A DNA stretch of 64,000 nucleotides from an uncultured Flavobacteriaceae bacterium (GCA_947503105.1 CANNCM010000003.1:186001-250000); one strand, 5' to 3'; counted from the first letter of the stretch, positions 38,255 to 46,747 are shown. The notes: generated by a model not told the origin, from the sequence alone. A program made the numbers and translations.

Positions 38255-38320
38255 AATTCTGTTGTCGCTTTTAAGAACGAAGATAAAAAAAGTAGTGTTT
38301 TTGACATTATTTTATCTTTT

Positions 38321-38941
38321 TTAAGTTCCATTGAATTGGTTCATCGTATGATTTACTCCTGACATTACAAAACTTGTGAGCACTTTTGATGCCTGTTCTA
38401 AGCGTTCATCAAGTTTTGCAGACTCTTCATCTGTCCACTCTCCAAGGACATAATCTACTTGGCGCCCTTTTGCAAACTCATCACTAATGCCAAAACGCAA
38501 TCGGTTATAATGTGTAGTATTGAGCTTGTCTTGAATGTCTTTTAAGCCGTTGTGTCCTCCATTCGATCCTTTAGTTTTTAGGCGGAGTGTCCCAAAAGGA
38601 AGGTTTAAATCGTCGGTGATGACGAGTAAATTCTCTAAAGCAATATTTTCTTTATCGAGCCAATATTTTACGGCCTTACCGCTCAAATTCATAAAAGTGT
38701 TTGGCTTTAATAATAAAAACATTCTGCCTTTGAACTTATAAGTTCCAAGTGCTCCAAATTTTCGGGTTTCAAATTCGATACCATTTTGTTTTGTAAAATG
38801 ATTTAAAACTTTAAAACCTATATTGTGGCGGGTATGCACATAATCTGCACCTATATTGCCTAGCCCTACAATTAAAAATTTTTTAGACATCAATTGTGAT
38901 TCTGGTTTGTTTACTTTTTTTTGAAATAACCACTTGAACAT
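38321..38941 (-). CDS. pth: Peptidyl-tRNA hydrolase
   Basis: 206 residues as drawn. Releases peptides from stalled peptidyl-tRNA. The core starts FLIVGLGNIGADYVHTRHNIG, with the catalytic His in HNIG. MNLSGKAV and DDLNLPFGTLRLKTKGSNGGHNGLKDI follow. A 17-residue extension (MFKWLFQKKVNKPESQL) precedes an internal ATG at 38890; translation could begin there. The order prs-rplY-pth is a classic one. A terminator hairpin separates it from rplY. Confidence 0.95.
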   Translation of the reverse strand: MFKWLFQKKVNKPESQLMSKKFLIVGLGNIGADYVHTRHNIGFKVLNHFTKQNGIEFETRKFGALGTYKFKGRMFLLLKPNTFMNLSGKAVKYWLDKENIALENLLVITDDLNLPFGTLRLKTKGSNGGHNGLKDIQDKLNTTHYNRLRFGISDEFAKGRQVDYVLGEWTDEESAKLDERLEQASKVLTSFVMSGVNHTMNQFNGT

Positions 38942-38944
38942 GTG

Positions 38945-38984
38945 TAAAAATAAAAAAAAGCACTCTGATTTTCACCAGAATGCT
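38945..38984 (-). terminator. Terminator after rplY
   Basis: On the minus strand AGCATTCTG and CAGAGTGCT form a 9-bp stem with one mismatch (stem arms 38976-38984 and 38959-38967), followed by a U-rich run. It lies between the rplY stop and pth, so pth may also need its own promoter or read-through. Confidence 0.7.
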
Positions 38985-39011
38985 TCTTTATTTAAGGTAT
39001 TGTTTTGAAAA

Positions 39012-39641
39012 TTATGCTTCCGCAGCTGGAGTACTTTCTGCAGCACCTTCTGCTCCTTCTGCATCTTCGTCGTCTTCATCATCTTCGATATCAACTGAAA
39101 CTCTAGATTGTTTAATTTGACACACAACTGTGTTGTCTGTGTGTAAAAATTTATAACCGTCGTTAGGCAATTGAGAAACATACACTTTGTTTCCAATTTT
39201 CAGTTTAGAAATATCCACTTCTATAAAATCTGGCAGGTTTGTTGGAAGTGCTTTAATTCTTAACTTTCGGCGGTTTCTTCTTAATACCCCACCAGCACGA
39301 ACTCCTATAGAGTTTCCAGTGAGAATTACTGGAATATCCATTGCAATTTCTTTATCATCAAAAAGTTGATAAAAATCGATGTGTAAGATATTTTCTGTTA
39401 CAGGATGAAATTGAATATCCTGAAGTACGGCATTGTAGGATGTATCTCCTAGGGCAATCACAACTGTATGCGCATTTGGTGTGTATACAAGTTTAGAGAA
39501 TGCCAATTCTGCTGCTGAGAAATGTACTGGCTGATCTCCTCCGTATAATACGCAAGGAACCTGTCCAGCATTACGTAAGGCTTTTGTTGCTTTTTTGCCC
39601 ACGCTTTCTCTTTTCGATCCATTGATTGTAATTGATTTCAT
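39012..39641 (-). CDS. rplY: 50S ribosomal protein L25/general stress protein Ctc
   Basis: 209 residues, the long Ctc form of bL25. The N-terminal 5S rRNA-binding domain ([32 protein letters not shown]) is followed by the C-terminal beta domain ([21 protein letters not shown]). A strongly acidic Asp/Glu/Ala tail starts at about residue 180. It follows prs by 18 bp, so prs-rplY are co-transcribed. Confidence 0.97.
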   Translation of the reverse strand: MKSITINGSKRESVGKKATKALRNAGQVPCVLYGGDQPVHFSAAELAFSKLVYTPNAHTVVIALGDTSYNAVLQDIQFHPVTENILHIDFYQLFDDKEIAMDIPVILTGNSIGVRAGGVLRRNRRKLRIKALPTNLPDFIEVDISKLKIGNKVYVSQLPNDGYKFLHTDNTVVCQIKQSRVSVDIEDDEDDEDAEGAEGAAESTPAAEA

Positions 39642-39659
39642 TTATATTAATTTAAGTGT

Positions 39660-40601
39660 TTACATTATAAATTTTGAGCTAATTGACTCATTTTGATGCA
39701 CTTTATGCATCACATCTGCAAATAAATCTGCACATGATAGTACTTTTATTTTTGGACTCTCCTGCGATAGAGGAATAGAGTCTGTGACAATAAGTTCTTC
39801 CAGTTTGGAATCTTCCAAACGTTGGTATGCTGACCCTGAAAGTATAGGGTGAGTACAAATCGCACGAACGCTTTTTGCACCACGCTCAATCATCAAATCG
39901 GCAGCTTTGGTTAGTGTTCCGGCAGTATCAACCATATCATCGACAAGAACCACATTTTTTCCCGTTACATCTCCGATGAGGGACATATGTGAAATAACAT
40001 TGGCCTTAGCACGTTGCTTGTAGCAAATCACCACGTCGCTTTCTAATGCTTTCGAATAGGCATATGCTCTTTTGGACCCCCCCATATCAGGTGATGCAAT
40101 GGTTAGGTTATCAAGATTTAAAGATTCTAAATAGGGTAAAAATATAGTTGATGCAAACAGATGATCGACTGGTTTTTCAAAAAATCCTTGAATTTGATCG
40201 GCATGTAAATCCATCGTAATGATGCGAGTAGCTCCTGCAGTTTCAAGCATTTTGGCGACCAATTTTGCCGCAATTGGTACCCTAGGTTTGTCTTTTCGGT
40301 CTTGACGTGCCCATCCAAAATAGGGAATTACTGCTGTGATATGACGTGCAGAAGCGCGTTTGGCTGCATCTAACATCAACAAAAGCTCCATCAAGTTTTC
40401 TGGACCTGGATTGGTTGATGCAATAATGAAAATGCGTGTCCCTCGAATGGATTCTTCATACGAAGGCTGAAATTCACCATCGCTGTATGTTGATGTAATG
40501 ACATTTCCTAAGTCTTCACCGAAAGCTTTGGCAATGCGTTCTCCAAGAGTCTTGGAGTTGGTGCAGGCAAAAATTTTGGGTTGTAAGTTAGTTTTAGCCA
40601 T
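39660..40601 (-). CDS. prs: Ribose-phosphate pyrophosphokinase
   Basis: 313 residues. Makes PRPP from ribose-5-phosphate and ATP. Signatures present: FACTNSKTLGERIAKAFG, the flexible-loop segment GWARQDRKDKPRVPI, ITMDLHADQIQGFF, and the PRPP-binding VVLVDDMVDTAGTL. It supplies purine, pyrimidine, NAD and His synthesis. First gene of prs-rplY(-pth); a -7 box lies about 50 bp upstream. Confidence 0.98.
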   Translation of the reverse strand: MAKTNLQPKIFACTNSKTLGERIAKAFGEDLGNVITSTYSDGEFQPSYEESIRGTRIFIIASTNPGPENLMELLLMLDAAKRASARHITAVIPYFGWARQDRKDKPRVPIAAKLVAKMLETAGATRIITMDLHADQIQGFFEKPVDHLFASTIFLPYLESLNLDNLTIASPDMGGSKRAYAYSKALESDVVICYKQRAKANVISHMSLIGDVTGKNVVLVDDMVDTAGTLTKAADLMIERGAKSVRAICTHPILSGSAYQRLEDSKLEELIVTDSIPLSQESPKIKVLSCADLFADVMHKVHQNESISSKFIM

Positions 40602-40652
40602 TTTAGTTTTTATAGTTTTTTCCTATTAACTTCGATATTTTTAATCGAGTGG

Positions 40653-40660
40653 CAAATTTA
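40653..40660 (-). promoter_or_regulatory. Candidate -7 element for prs-rplY
   Basis: Minus-strand TAAATTTG matches TAnnTTTG, 51 bp before the prs ATG; no clear -33 box. Confidence 0.4.
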
Positions 40661-40698
40661 TGAATTTATTTGAACTGTAAAAGCATAAAACCAACTAT

Positions 40699-40734
40699 TT
40701 TGTATTTATATAACGAATAAATTTTATAGATTTG
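40699..40734 (+). promoter_or_regulatory. Candidate promoter for tRNA-Leu(CAA)
   Basis: TTTG at 40699-40702 and TAGATTTG at 40727-40734, separated by 24 bp; the -7 is exact and the spacing slightly long. The tRNA begins 14 bp later. Confidence 0.45.
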
Positions 40735-40748
40735 CATTCCAAATTTTA

Positions 40749-40830
40749 GCTCAAGTGGCGGAATTGGTAGACGCGCTGGATTCAAAATCCAGTTTCTTCG
40801 GAAGTGTGGGTTCGATTCCCACCTTGAGTA
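40749..40830 (+). tRNA. tRNA-Leu (anticodon CAA)
   Basis: Cloverleaf read by hand. Acceptor GCTCAAG pairs with CTTGAGT (G-U at the first pair). The D arm contains AATTGGTAGACGC, and the anticodon stem CTGGA/TCCAG encloses loop TTCAAAA with anticodon CAA (40783-40785 read as C-A-A). A long class II variable arm (TTTCTTCGGAAGT) follows, then T arm GTGGG-TTCGATT-CCCAC. The long variable arm and D-arm sequence are those of tRNA-Leu. CCA is not encoded. Confidence 0.95.
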
Positions 40831-40953
40831 CAAATAAATAAAAAGCAAGCGAAAACATAAAGCTTGCTTTTTTGTTTTTGTGAGGTTTTAATTTTCAAAG
40901 CGACGCTTTGGGGAAAAACAACCGAAGGGCGTTAATCCCGCCTTGAGTACAAA
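40822..40953. repeat. Duplicated tRNA-Leu 3' end (direct repeat)
   Basis: CCTTGAGTACAAA occurs at 40822-40834, covering the tRNA 3' end, and again at 40941-40953. The four bases before it (TCCC) plus a purine also match. The second copy is not part of a full tRNA. A duplicated tRNA 3' end is the usual mark of a tRNA-targeting integration event. Confidence 0.6.
40842..40875 (+). terminator. Terminator after tRNA-Leu(CAA)
   Basis: AAAGCAAGC (40842-40850) and GCTTGCTTT (40862-40870) form a 9-bp stem with an 11-nt loop, followed by a T-rich run. Confidence 0.8.
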
Positions 40954-40986
40954 AAAAAAGACCTCCAAATGGAGGCCTTTTTATTT
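40951..40986 (-). terminator. Terminator of the 424-residue T9SS gene
   Basis: AGACCTCC-AAAT-GGAGGCCT stem (40959-40978) with A-rich and T-rich flanks, so it can act in both directions. The same element recurs at 44129-44166. Confidence 0.75.
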
Positions 40987-41006
40987 TAGTTGGTGAGTTA
41001 GTGCTA

Positions 41007-42281
41007 TTAGTTGACAACTAGTTTTTTAGTAGCTTGTTGTGTTCCTAATGTCATTTGAACAAAGTATAATCCCGAATTTAAGTCCGCAATATTAACTTCA
41101 TTTTGAACAGCATTGACACGCAGTACAGATTTTCCGAGCATATCAAAAATTTCGATATCTAAATTCTCGTTAGAATTAACAGAAAATTGAACTGTATCTT
41201 TTGCAGGATTGGGGAATACTTTAAAATTATGATCAATCCAAATTTCATTTAAATTGGCTGTGCTGCCAAAAGAAAGTTGATCGAAATAACTCACATTATC
41301 CTGACTACGATTGGCGAAATCGGGGATAATAACGAGTCTGTTATAGGAATTTCCAATTTCTGAACTAAAATCAAAAGTAAGTTGTTCCCAACTGCCATCG
41401 CTTATTGTATTGGCTCTTTTTTTCTCAACATGAGTCCCTGTGCCCGCAATCTCAAACTTGATTGCAACATCGGAAATAACAGATTTCCTAACCATCAAAG
41501 TAACAATTTTATTATTTTGATCAAATTTAAAGAAACCAATGTTATCGGTAAAGGTGAGCGCCCACGCTGCCCCTTGATTTAGGGATGTAAACTTTGCAAC
41601 TTTTGTTGTAGTATTGACGCCACTTGCATTGGGATTATCTACAATTTCTAATGCTGGATTGGTATGATTGTTATGAATTGTCCAAACCCAATTAGCGCCA
41701 AAGCCACTAGATTCAAAATCTATATCTTCAAGATTATAGTTTCCTTTTGTCCCACCCGGATTAAAAGAAATTTCATCAAAATATATGATGTTATCTTGAG
41801 AACGCGCCAACAAATCTGGTATAATTACCATTCTATTATAGGTGTTACCAATTGCTGTACCGAAATTAAAAGTAAGTTCTTCCCAGTTTCCATTAATTAC
41901 AGTATTGGCGACTTCAATTTGTGTTGGAGAATGTGTGCCTGAAGTGTCTTCAAATTTTAGTCCAACTGTTGTGGCTTTTGTTTTGCGCACCTTGATTTTG
42001 ATAATGCTATTGTTTTCTGAAAATGTAACATTTCCAATATCGTCTGTATAAGCAAGTGCCCAAGCTTCTCCAGCTGCAGTTGCTGTAAATTTCGCAACTT
42101 TTGATGATGTATTGATGCCTGAGGAATTCGGATTGGACACAAACTCTAGTGCAGGGTTAGTCCCGTTGTCATCAACAGTCCAAGTCCATGCAGTGCCAGT
42201 GCCGTCAGTTTCGAAATCTACTGAACTCTGCCCAAAAGCAGAAACAGTGATTACCAAAAACAATTGAGTAATTTTTTTCAT
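41007..42281 (-). CDS. T9SS-secreted protein with two tandem CBM-like domains
   Basis: 424 residues. A signal peptide (ITQLFLVITVSAFGQ) is followed by two homologous beta-sandwich-like repeats at about 20-180 and 185-340. Both carry the pattern VDFE/IDFE, W-W-T, NPALE, KVAKFT, WALxxTD, GNWEELTFxF and QDNIIYFDxxSF. Such modules are typical of carbohydrate-binding jelly-rolls. A linker precedes the type A T9SS sorting domain (about 355-424: FPNPAKDTVQFSVNSN ... GLYFVQMTLGTQQATKKLVVN). No catalytic domain is seen. Probably cell-surface or released glycan binding; the ligand is unknown. Confidence 0.8.
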   Translation of the reverse strand: MKKITQLFLVITVSAFGQSSVDFETDGTGTAWTWTVDDNGTNPALEFVSNPNSSGINTSSKVAKFTATAAGEAWALAYTDDIGNVTFSENNSIIKIKVRKTKATTVGLKFEDTSGTHSPTQIEVANTVINGNWEELTFNFGTAIGNTYNRMVIIPDLLARSQDNIIYFDEISFNPGGTKGNYNLEDIDFESSGFGANWVWTIHNNHTNPALEIVDNPNASGVNTTTKVAKFTSLNQGAAWALTFTDNIGFFKFDQNNKIVTLMVRKSVISDVAIKFEIAGTGTHVEKKRANTISDGSWEQLTFDFSSEIGNSYNRLVIIPDFANRSQDNVSYFDQLSFGSTANLNEIWIDHNFKVFPNPAKDTVQFSVNSNENLDIEIFDMLGKSVLRVNAVQNEVNIADLNSGLYFVQMTLGTQQATKKLVVN

Positions 42282-42344
42282 AGGTTATAATGTGTTTAGA
42301 TTAAAAGAAAAAAAGCCCCCATTTAGAGGATTTTTTTCAGTGGG

Positions 42345-43685
42345 TTAGTTGACAACTAGATTTTTAGTAGCTTGTTGTGTTCCTAATGTCATTTGAACAA
42401 AGTATAATCCCGAATTTAAGTCCGCAATATTAACTTCATTTCGAACAGCATTGACACGTAGTACAGATTTTCCGAGCATATCAAAAATTTCGATATCTAA
42501 ATTCTCGTTAGAATTAACAGAAAATTGAACTGTATCTTTTGCAGGATTGGGGAACATTTTTACTGTTTTTAAGGCATTGTCTTCAAGTCCTGCTGTTGGT
42601 TGTCTGTAGAAATAAAAATTATCAATGAATTGAATTGAGCCATCAGCAGTTGGATCATATAATACCTGAGTAATACTAGACAAATTTGTATGAGTTTTAA
42701 ATGTCGATAAATCAATCTCAATACTTTGCCATGACCCTGCCGCACTTAAACCAAGGTCTACTAGCTCTTCTACATTTGCTTTTGTGTCAACTAATTTTAT
42801 AAAAATTTTAGCATTAGGTGTTGTGTCTGGTGTCCAATAATCGATGTGCATTTTTTCCATATTACTTAAATCAACACCATTATAATTTGCCATAGCAAAG
42901 AAATTACATGCATTAAACTTCCAAATATCATCGCCAGCAGCAATGTTTACTTTCTCAAAGCCAGATTGACTCCAACTCGTTGGAGTCTCTGGGAAAGTAA
43001 TATCTGTGTACGCATCACTATAAAATGAAACAACGTCTCCAGCATCTCTTTTTGGCGGGATTGGAGCAGATTTAGTTGGTGCTTGAGCCTGAGGAACATA
43101 AGCATCTCCAACTGTACCAGAAAAATTATCTATATACGTTGTACTGTCAAACGCTGGATCTGCAAACCCAGATGAGTAGCAAGGAAAAATCACAAACAAT
43201 CTGTACTGGTCATTTGGGACTGGCTGACCGGCATTTGGAGTGCTAAAATCTACTGTTATTGATTCCCAGCCAGCACCAGTATGAGAAAAACTTTTTTCTG
43301 TATTTCCTGTTGTACCCTCTTTTGACTGTTCCATCTTTAGAAGAAAATTTTGAGCTTTATCTGAGTAAACATCTAAAGTGATCTTCTTATTTGCTCGCAG
43401 GTCAATGTAGTTGTTTTGTAATAAAATTTGGGCATTTTGCCATTTGGCTCCTGATGCAGAGCTAATTATTTTCCCTGCTTTTCCGTGATCTGGAGTATCT
43501 GAAGCTATATCTTCAACAGACACTGAAGTTAATCCAGAATCACTAAACCAGTTAGCCGAAACAGGGGTTAGTATTCCGTTGGCTTTTGCTCCTACAGTAA
43601 TATCCGTATCGAAAGTTACAGGAATAGCCTGAGAAAAACCTAGTGTAAACACTATGAGTGTAATAAATAAAGTAATTTTTTTCAT
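42345..43685 (-). CDS. T9SS-secreted CBM-like protein
   Basis: 446 residues. A signal peptide (ITLFITLIVFTLGFSQA) precedes one jelly-roll-like domain at about 20-195 (VTFDTDITVG ... TTYIDNFSG). A Pro/Lys-rich linker follows, then a second domain at about 210-370 (DVVSFYSDAYTDI ... IQFIDNFYFYR). This second domain is clearly related to the one before the sorting domain in the 745-residue neighbour. It ends with the shared type A sorting domain. No catalytic residues are recognisable. It lies 63 bp upstream of the 424-residue gene on the same strand; a weak, decayed hairpin lies between them. Confidence 0.8.
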   Translation of the reverse strand: MKKITLFITLIVFTLGFSQAIPVTFDTDITVGAKANGILTPVSANWFSDSGLTSVSVEDIASDTPDHGKAGKIISSASGAKWQNAQILLQNNYIDLRANKKITLDVYSDKAQNFLLKMEQSKEGTTGNTEKSFSHTGAGWESITVDFSTPNAGQPVPNDQYRLFVIFPCYSSGFADPAFDSTTYIDNFSGTVGDAYVPQAQAPTKSAPIPPKRDAGDVVSFYSDAYTDITFPETPTSWSQSGFEKVNIAAGDDIWKFNACNFFAMANYNGVDLSNMEKMHIDYWTPDTTPNAKIFIKLVDTKANVEELVDLGLSAAGSWQSIEIDLSTFKTHTNLSSITQVLYDPTADGSIQFIDNFYFYRQPTAGLEDNALKTVKMFPNPAKDTVQFSVNSNENLDIEIFDMLGKSVLRVNAVRNEVNIADLNSGLYFVQMTLGTQQATKNLVVN

Positions 43686-44185
43686 AGGTAAGTTATTTTA
43701 TGATTTAAGTTGATTGTAAGGTATATGACTTGGGTGTCTTTCGTATAAATTTCACATATACATAAACCATACACCTATGTTTATCCAGAAGAGAATACAT
43801 ATTTTGTTTAGTTAATATTTATAATAATTTATACAAAACTTTAAAGTAAAAATTAAATTTGGCGCGTTCATAAATTTATAAAGAAAAAGAAATTGAAACA
43901 CTAAACATTTAAATATCATTAAATTAAATTTCAATTTCCTAAATAATCCCTTTTTAAACCTTGCCTTGATTGAATTTTATACTCAGATTTTTATTGTTTA
44001 GACTTTGATGCATCATGGATTAACAAATAAATTATTTCATTTAAATTCAAATGATTCGTTTGTATGGATTTTGTTGCGGAAATTCACTGAAATTGATTGT
44101 CAAAAAAAATAAGACCCCAATGCATAAACAAAAAAAAGACCTCCAAATGGAGGCCTTTTTATTTTAGTTGGTGAGTTAGTACTGT
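43686..44185. other. 500-bp AT-rich gap between two T9SS genes
   Basis: No open reading frame, RNA gene or exact TAnnTTTG box on the minus strand is visible in 43686-44128. It presumably contains the promoter of the 446-residue gene. The last part (44129-44166) is the duplicated terminator of the 745-residue gene. Confidence 0.5.
44129..44166 (-). terminator. Terminator of the 745-residue T9SS gene
   Basis: AGACCTCC-AAAT-GGAGGCCT stem at 44137-44156 with flanking A and T runs; an almost exact copy of the terminator at 40951-40986, including the TTATTTTAGTTGGTGAG flank. Confidence 0.75.
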
Positions 44186-46423
44186 TTAGTTGACAATCAA
44201 CTTTTTAGTGGCTTGCTGTGTGCCTAATGTCATTTGAACAAAGTATAATCCCGAATTTAAGTCCGCAATATTAACTTCATTTTGAACAGCATTGACACGT
44301 AGTACAGATTTTCCGAGCATATCAAAAATTTCGATATCTAAATTCTCGTTAGAATTAACAGAAAATTGAACTGTATCTTTTGCTGGATTAGGGAACATTT
44401 TGACTGCGTTAAATACATTGTCGTCTAAACCAGCTGATGCTTCTCTATAAAAGTAAAAGTTGTCAAGATATACAGTTGGAAGAGTTGCACCGGCTGGTGC
44501 TTGTAAATTAACTTGTATTAACTTAATATCTTCGTATAAAGGTGATACTGAAGCAGCATTATTGAAGTCAGCAAATGGAACATCAACAGAAACCCATGAA
44601 TAAGATTGAAATGCTGTTTGAGTAAAAGTATTTTCACCTGAACCTCCTTGGTTGGCCTCTAGCCCCAACAACTGAATTCCTAATACTGATCCATCAACAA
44701 AGTCTCCGGCAACGTAGAAATCAACATGCATATGCGTCATATCAGATAAATCTTCAAATGTTCCAGGTGGAGTATAATAATTATATTGGAACCCTGAAGT
44801 CATTTCATAGGTGTTGTTTCCATCAATAACTACATCAGTTAAGGTACCACCGAAAAGTTCAATTGATCCCCAATTTGTGGAGTTAGTGTAAGCATCAGAA
44901 TATAATGATACGACATCTGTTGCAGCTCTGGAGGGAGGTGTAGGAGCAGCATCCAATTGCAAGAAATCAACAGTGTAAGTAGTGTTATTAGAGGTATTGG
45001 CTGAAGTCACCTCAATTGTAGCTAATCCAGCTGGATCAGATGCTTGTGTGATCGAAATTGAGGCGTTTGAGTCTGAAAGAGTGGCTGTAACTATTGGTGC
45101 TACAGTAGCTGTAGAAGATACAAAATAATTGTAATCTGTAGCGTTTGGACTAAATCCACTTAGAGCAATGCCATCGACCTCGATTGAACTTAACGTCGCA
45201 TCTGAACCTGAAATAACTTTAGTAAATACAAAAGTCCAAAATCCGCCTCCAACATTAATAGCGACTGTCATGTCGGTTTCTGATATTGATATGACGTTGT
45301 AGACTATTGATTCAGGCACAGCGACCACACCATCTAACTCGTCTCCATTAATAGCTTTTGCTAGTCCTAAATGAGCTCCAGAACCTGTTAAGGTTATTGT
45401 GTTGGACGTTGAATCATAGGCCCAAGTTGCTGCATTTGAACCATCGTGGGGTGCGACTGGAGTACCACAAGCATTAGTGCCTCCTTGCCAGCCTTCAATC
45501 CAAGTTTCATCATCTTGTACATTTTGAAAGCTTCCATCATTAGAAAAAACAAATTGATCATCAAAAAAACAATCTCTTAAAGTTACGTCACCTTCTGAAC
45601 TGGAATACCATTGGGTATCTCCAGCTGCTGGACCGTAGCCAAATGCTCCCGCTTGAGGGGATAATTTCCAAATTCCTTCAGGAGTGGAGGACGGAGTCAA
45701 ATATTCAGGCTGGTTCCATACAGCATTTATAACCATATTTCTATCAACACTCAAAAACCTGTTTGTGAAACCACCATTTGTGACAGTACCCAATACGTCT
45801 GCATCAAACTCTTCTTGGGAGGTCCATCCATCTGTGGTAAACTTAAACTCATAACTATAAGCTTCTAAAGGAACTGTTGCAGAGTATATGTTGTCCCCAT
45901 CATCATCAGCCATGGTAATACAATCACCACACCACGAACCAAGTCCCTGTTCGTTATGATTTTGTCCGTTTAAATTGACGTTGGTAAAACTTCCTGGATA
46001 ATTGGACATATCAACATTGAAAGTGACTGAATAAGGTCCCGGTGCTACATTCGATCCACCATAAGGTACAGTTGGTAAAGATATATCTGATCCACCAACA
46101 TTCAAAAACCTGTTAGTAAAACCAGAGTTTGTTACAGTACCAACCATACTCTGTTGTAGGGTTTCTTCCCCAGACCAATTATCTAGAGTGAATTTGTATT
46201 GATAAAAACCATCATCTAAAGTGAGTGTAGTTTCCCAAATACCATCTCCATCTGCATCACTAAGTGGGTCAGCATCACCGCTCCAACCATTTAAACTTCC
46301 ACTAACATAAACAGTGGTGAATCCAGTTTGCCCTGACATATCAACGCTAAAAGTAACGTTTGACTGTGCATGGATTTGCAGCATGCATGTAAGTAGTAAA
46401 AAATAAAAAGTAATTTTTTTCAT
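44186..46423 (-). CDS. Multidomain T9SS-secreted glycan-binding-like protein
   Basis: 745 residues. A signal peptide (ITFYFLLLTCMLQIHAQ) is followed by two repeats at about 20-125 and 130-230 (VTFSVDMSGQ/VTFNVDMSNY, YQYKFTLDNW/YEFKFTTDGW, GTVTNxGFTNRFL). These resemble starch/glycogen-binding CBM20/48-type sandwiches. At about 245-400 comes a domain starting WKLSPQAGAFGYGP, of a type I associate with flavobacterial beta-glucan-related surface proteins. A cadherin-like sandwich (about 405-490) and a CBM-like domain shared with the 446-residue protein follow. The T9SS sorting domain ends it. No hydrolase motif. Likely surface glycan capture; SusC/SusD genes are not in the window. Confidence 0.78.
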   Translation of the reverse strand: MKKITFYFLLLTCMLQIHAQSNVTFSVDMSGQTGFTTVYVSGSLNGWSGDADPLSDADGDGIWETTLTLDDGFYQYKFTLDNWSGEETLQQSMVGTVTNSGFTNRFLNVGGSDISLPTVPYGGSNVAPGPYSVTFNVDMSNYPGSFTNVNLNGQNHNEQGLGSWCGDCITMADDDGDNIYSATVPLEAYSYEFKFTTDGWTSQEEFDADVLGTVTNGGFTNRFLSVDRNMVINAVWNQPEYLTPSSTPEGIWKLSPQAGAFGYGPAAGDTQWYSSSEGDVTLRDCFFDDQFVFSNDGSFQNVQDDETWIEGWQGGTNACGTPVAPHDGSNAATWAYDSTSNTITLTGSGAHLGLAKAINGDELDGVVAVPESIVYNVISISETDMTVAINVGGGFWTFVFTKVISGSDATLSSIEVDGIALSGFSPNATDYNYFVSSTATVAPIVTATLSDSNASISITQASDPAGLATIEVTSANTSNNTTYTVDFLQLDAAPTPPSRAATDVVSLYSDAYTNSTNWGSIELFGGTLTDVVIDGNNTYEMTSGFQYNYYTPPGTFEDLSDMTHMHVDFYVAGDFVDGSVLGIQLLGLEANQGGSGENTFTQTAFQSYSWVSVDVPFADFNNAASVSPLYEDIKLIQVNLQAPAGATLPTVYLDNFYFYREASAGLDDNVFNAVKMFPNPAKDTVQFSVNSNENLDIEIFDMLGKSVLRVNAVQNEVNIADLNSGLYFVQMTLGTQQATKKLIVN

Positions 46424-46452
46424 ATTAGTTAATTTTAAAATTTGTTTGAAAT

Positions 46453-46460
46453 CAAATATA
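46453..46460 (-). promoter_or_regulatory. Candidate -7 element for the 745-residue T9SS gene
   Basis: Minus-strand TATATTTG matches TAnnTTTG, 30 bp before the ATG; the -33 match is poor. Confidence 0.45.
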
Positions 46461-46641
46461 GTATAACGTTTTCGTTAAAAGATTAAACAAAACAATACAA
46501 AATTCATACAATTTGAAGTTTTTTACTGAATTGCTAACCAAAATGATAATATTAACCTAGAATAGCTATCAATATCATATACGAAAACGATTGTTATCAA
46601 TGAGATTGACAATCCTTATCATGGCACACATATTTTAATGT

Positions 46642-46695
46642 ATAGCAATTGTATGGTTTTTTTTAACAACTTTTAATAGCAATTGGAAACCATAC
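46642..46695 (+). promoter_or_regulatory. Repeat-rich operator-like region of the arsenosugar cluster
   Basis: GTATGGTTT (46651-46659) and AAACCATAC (46687-46695) form a perfect 9-bp inverted repeat. ATAGCAATTG is repeated directly at 46642-46651 and 46676-46685. The right arm abuts the near-consensus -7 box TATCTTTA (46698-46705), so a repressor bound here could block transcription. Confidence 0.45.
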
Positions 46696-46747
46696 ATTAT
46701 CTTTATACTTCAGATTTAAAGAAAATAATAATAAACAAAAAATCATT

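Larger units (their letters stand above)
40602..41006. other. Intergenic stretch around tRNA-Leu(CAA)
   Basis: About 405 bp without a protein gene. It holds the prs -7 box, the tRNA-Leu(CAA) promoter and gene, a terminator hairpin, a short CAAAGCG-a-CGCTTTG palindrome (40896-40910), a second copy of the tRNA 3' end (40941-40953) and the terminator of the T9SS gene. Nothing else is seen. Confidence 0.7.
40951..44400. repeat. Three near-identical T9SS C-terminal segments
   Basis: The DNA encoding the last roughly 70 residues of three secreted proteins is nearly identical: copies at about 40951-41219, 42340-42558 and 44128-44400. In the first and third the identity continues through the stop codon into the terminator. 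Differences are few and mostly silent. The sequence upstream of each copy differs, so this looks like segmental duplication or gene conversion of the sorting-domain cassette. Confidence 0.85.
46424..46747. other. Divergent regulatory gap, T9SS gene versus arsenosugar cluster
   Basis: 324 bp without a gene. It carries an exact -7 box for the minus-strand gene and a near-consensus box for the plus-strand cluster. It also holds several repeats: AACG-TTTT-CGTT near 46465, GATTGT/ACAATC at 46589-46594 and 46609-46614, a 10-bp direct repeat and a 9-bp inverted repeat at 46642-46695. It is unusually rich in potential operators. Confidence 0.55.

Noticed and set aside
38280-38318. AAGATAAAA/TTTTATCTT hairpin between pth and ribF as a terminator
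   Set aside because: The stem is all but one A-T and no U-tract follows on the minus strand.
40941-40953. A second tRNA-Leu gene downstream of tRNA-Leu(CAA)
   Set aside because: Only the 3' end matches; there is no D arm, anticodon arm or 5' acceptor strand.
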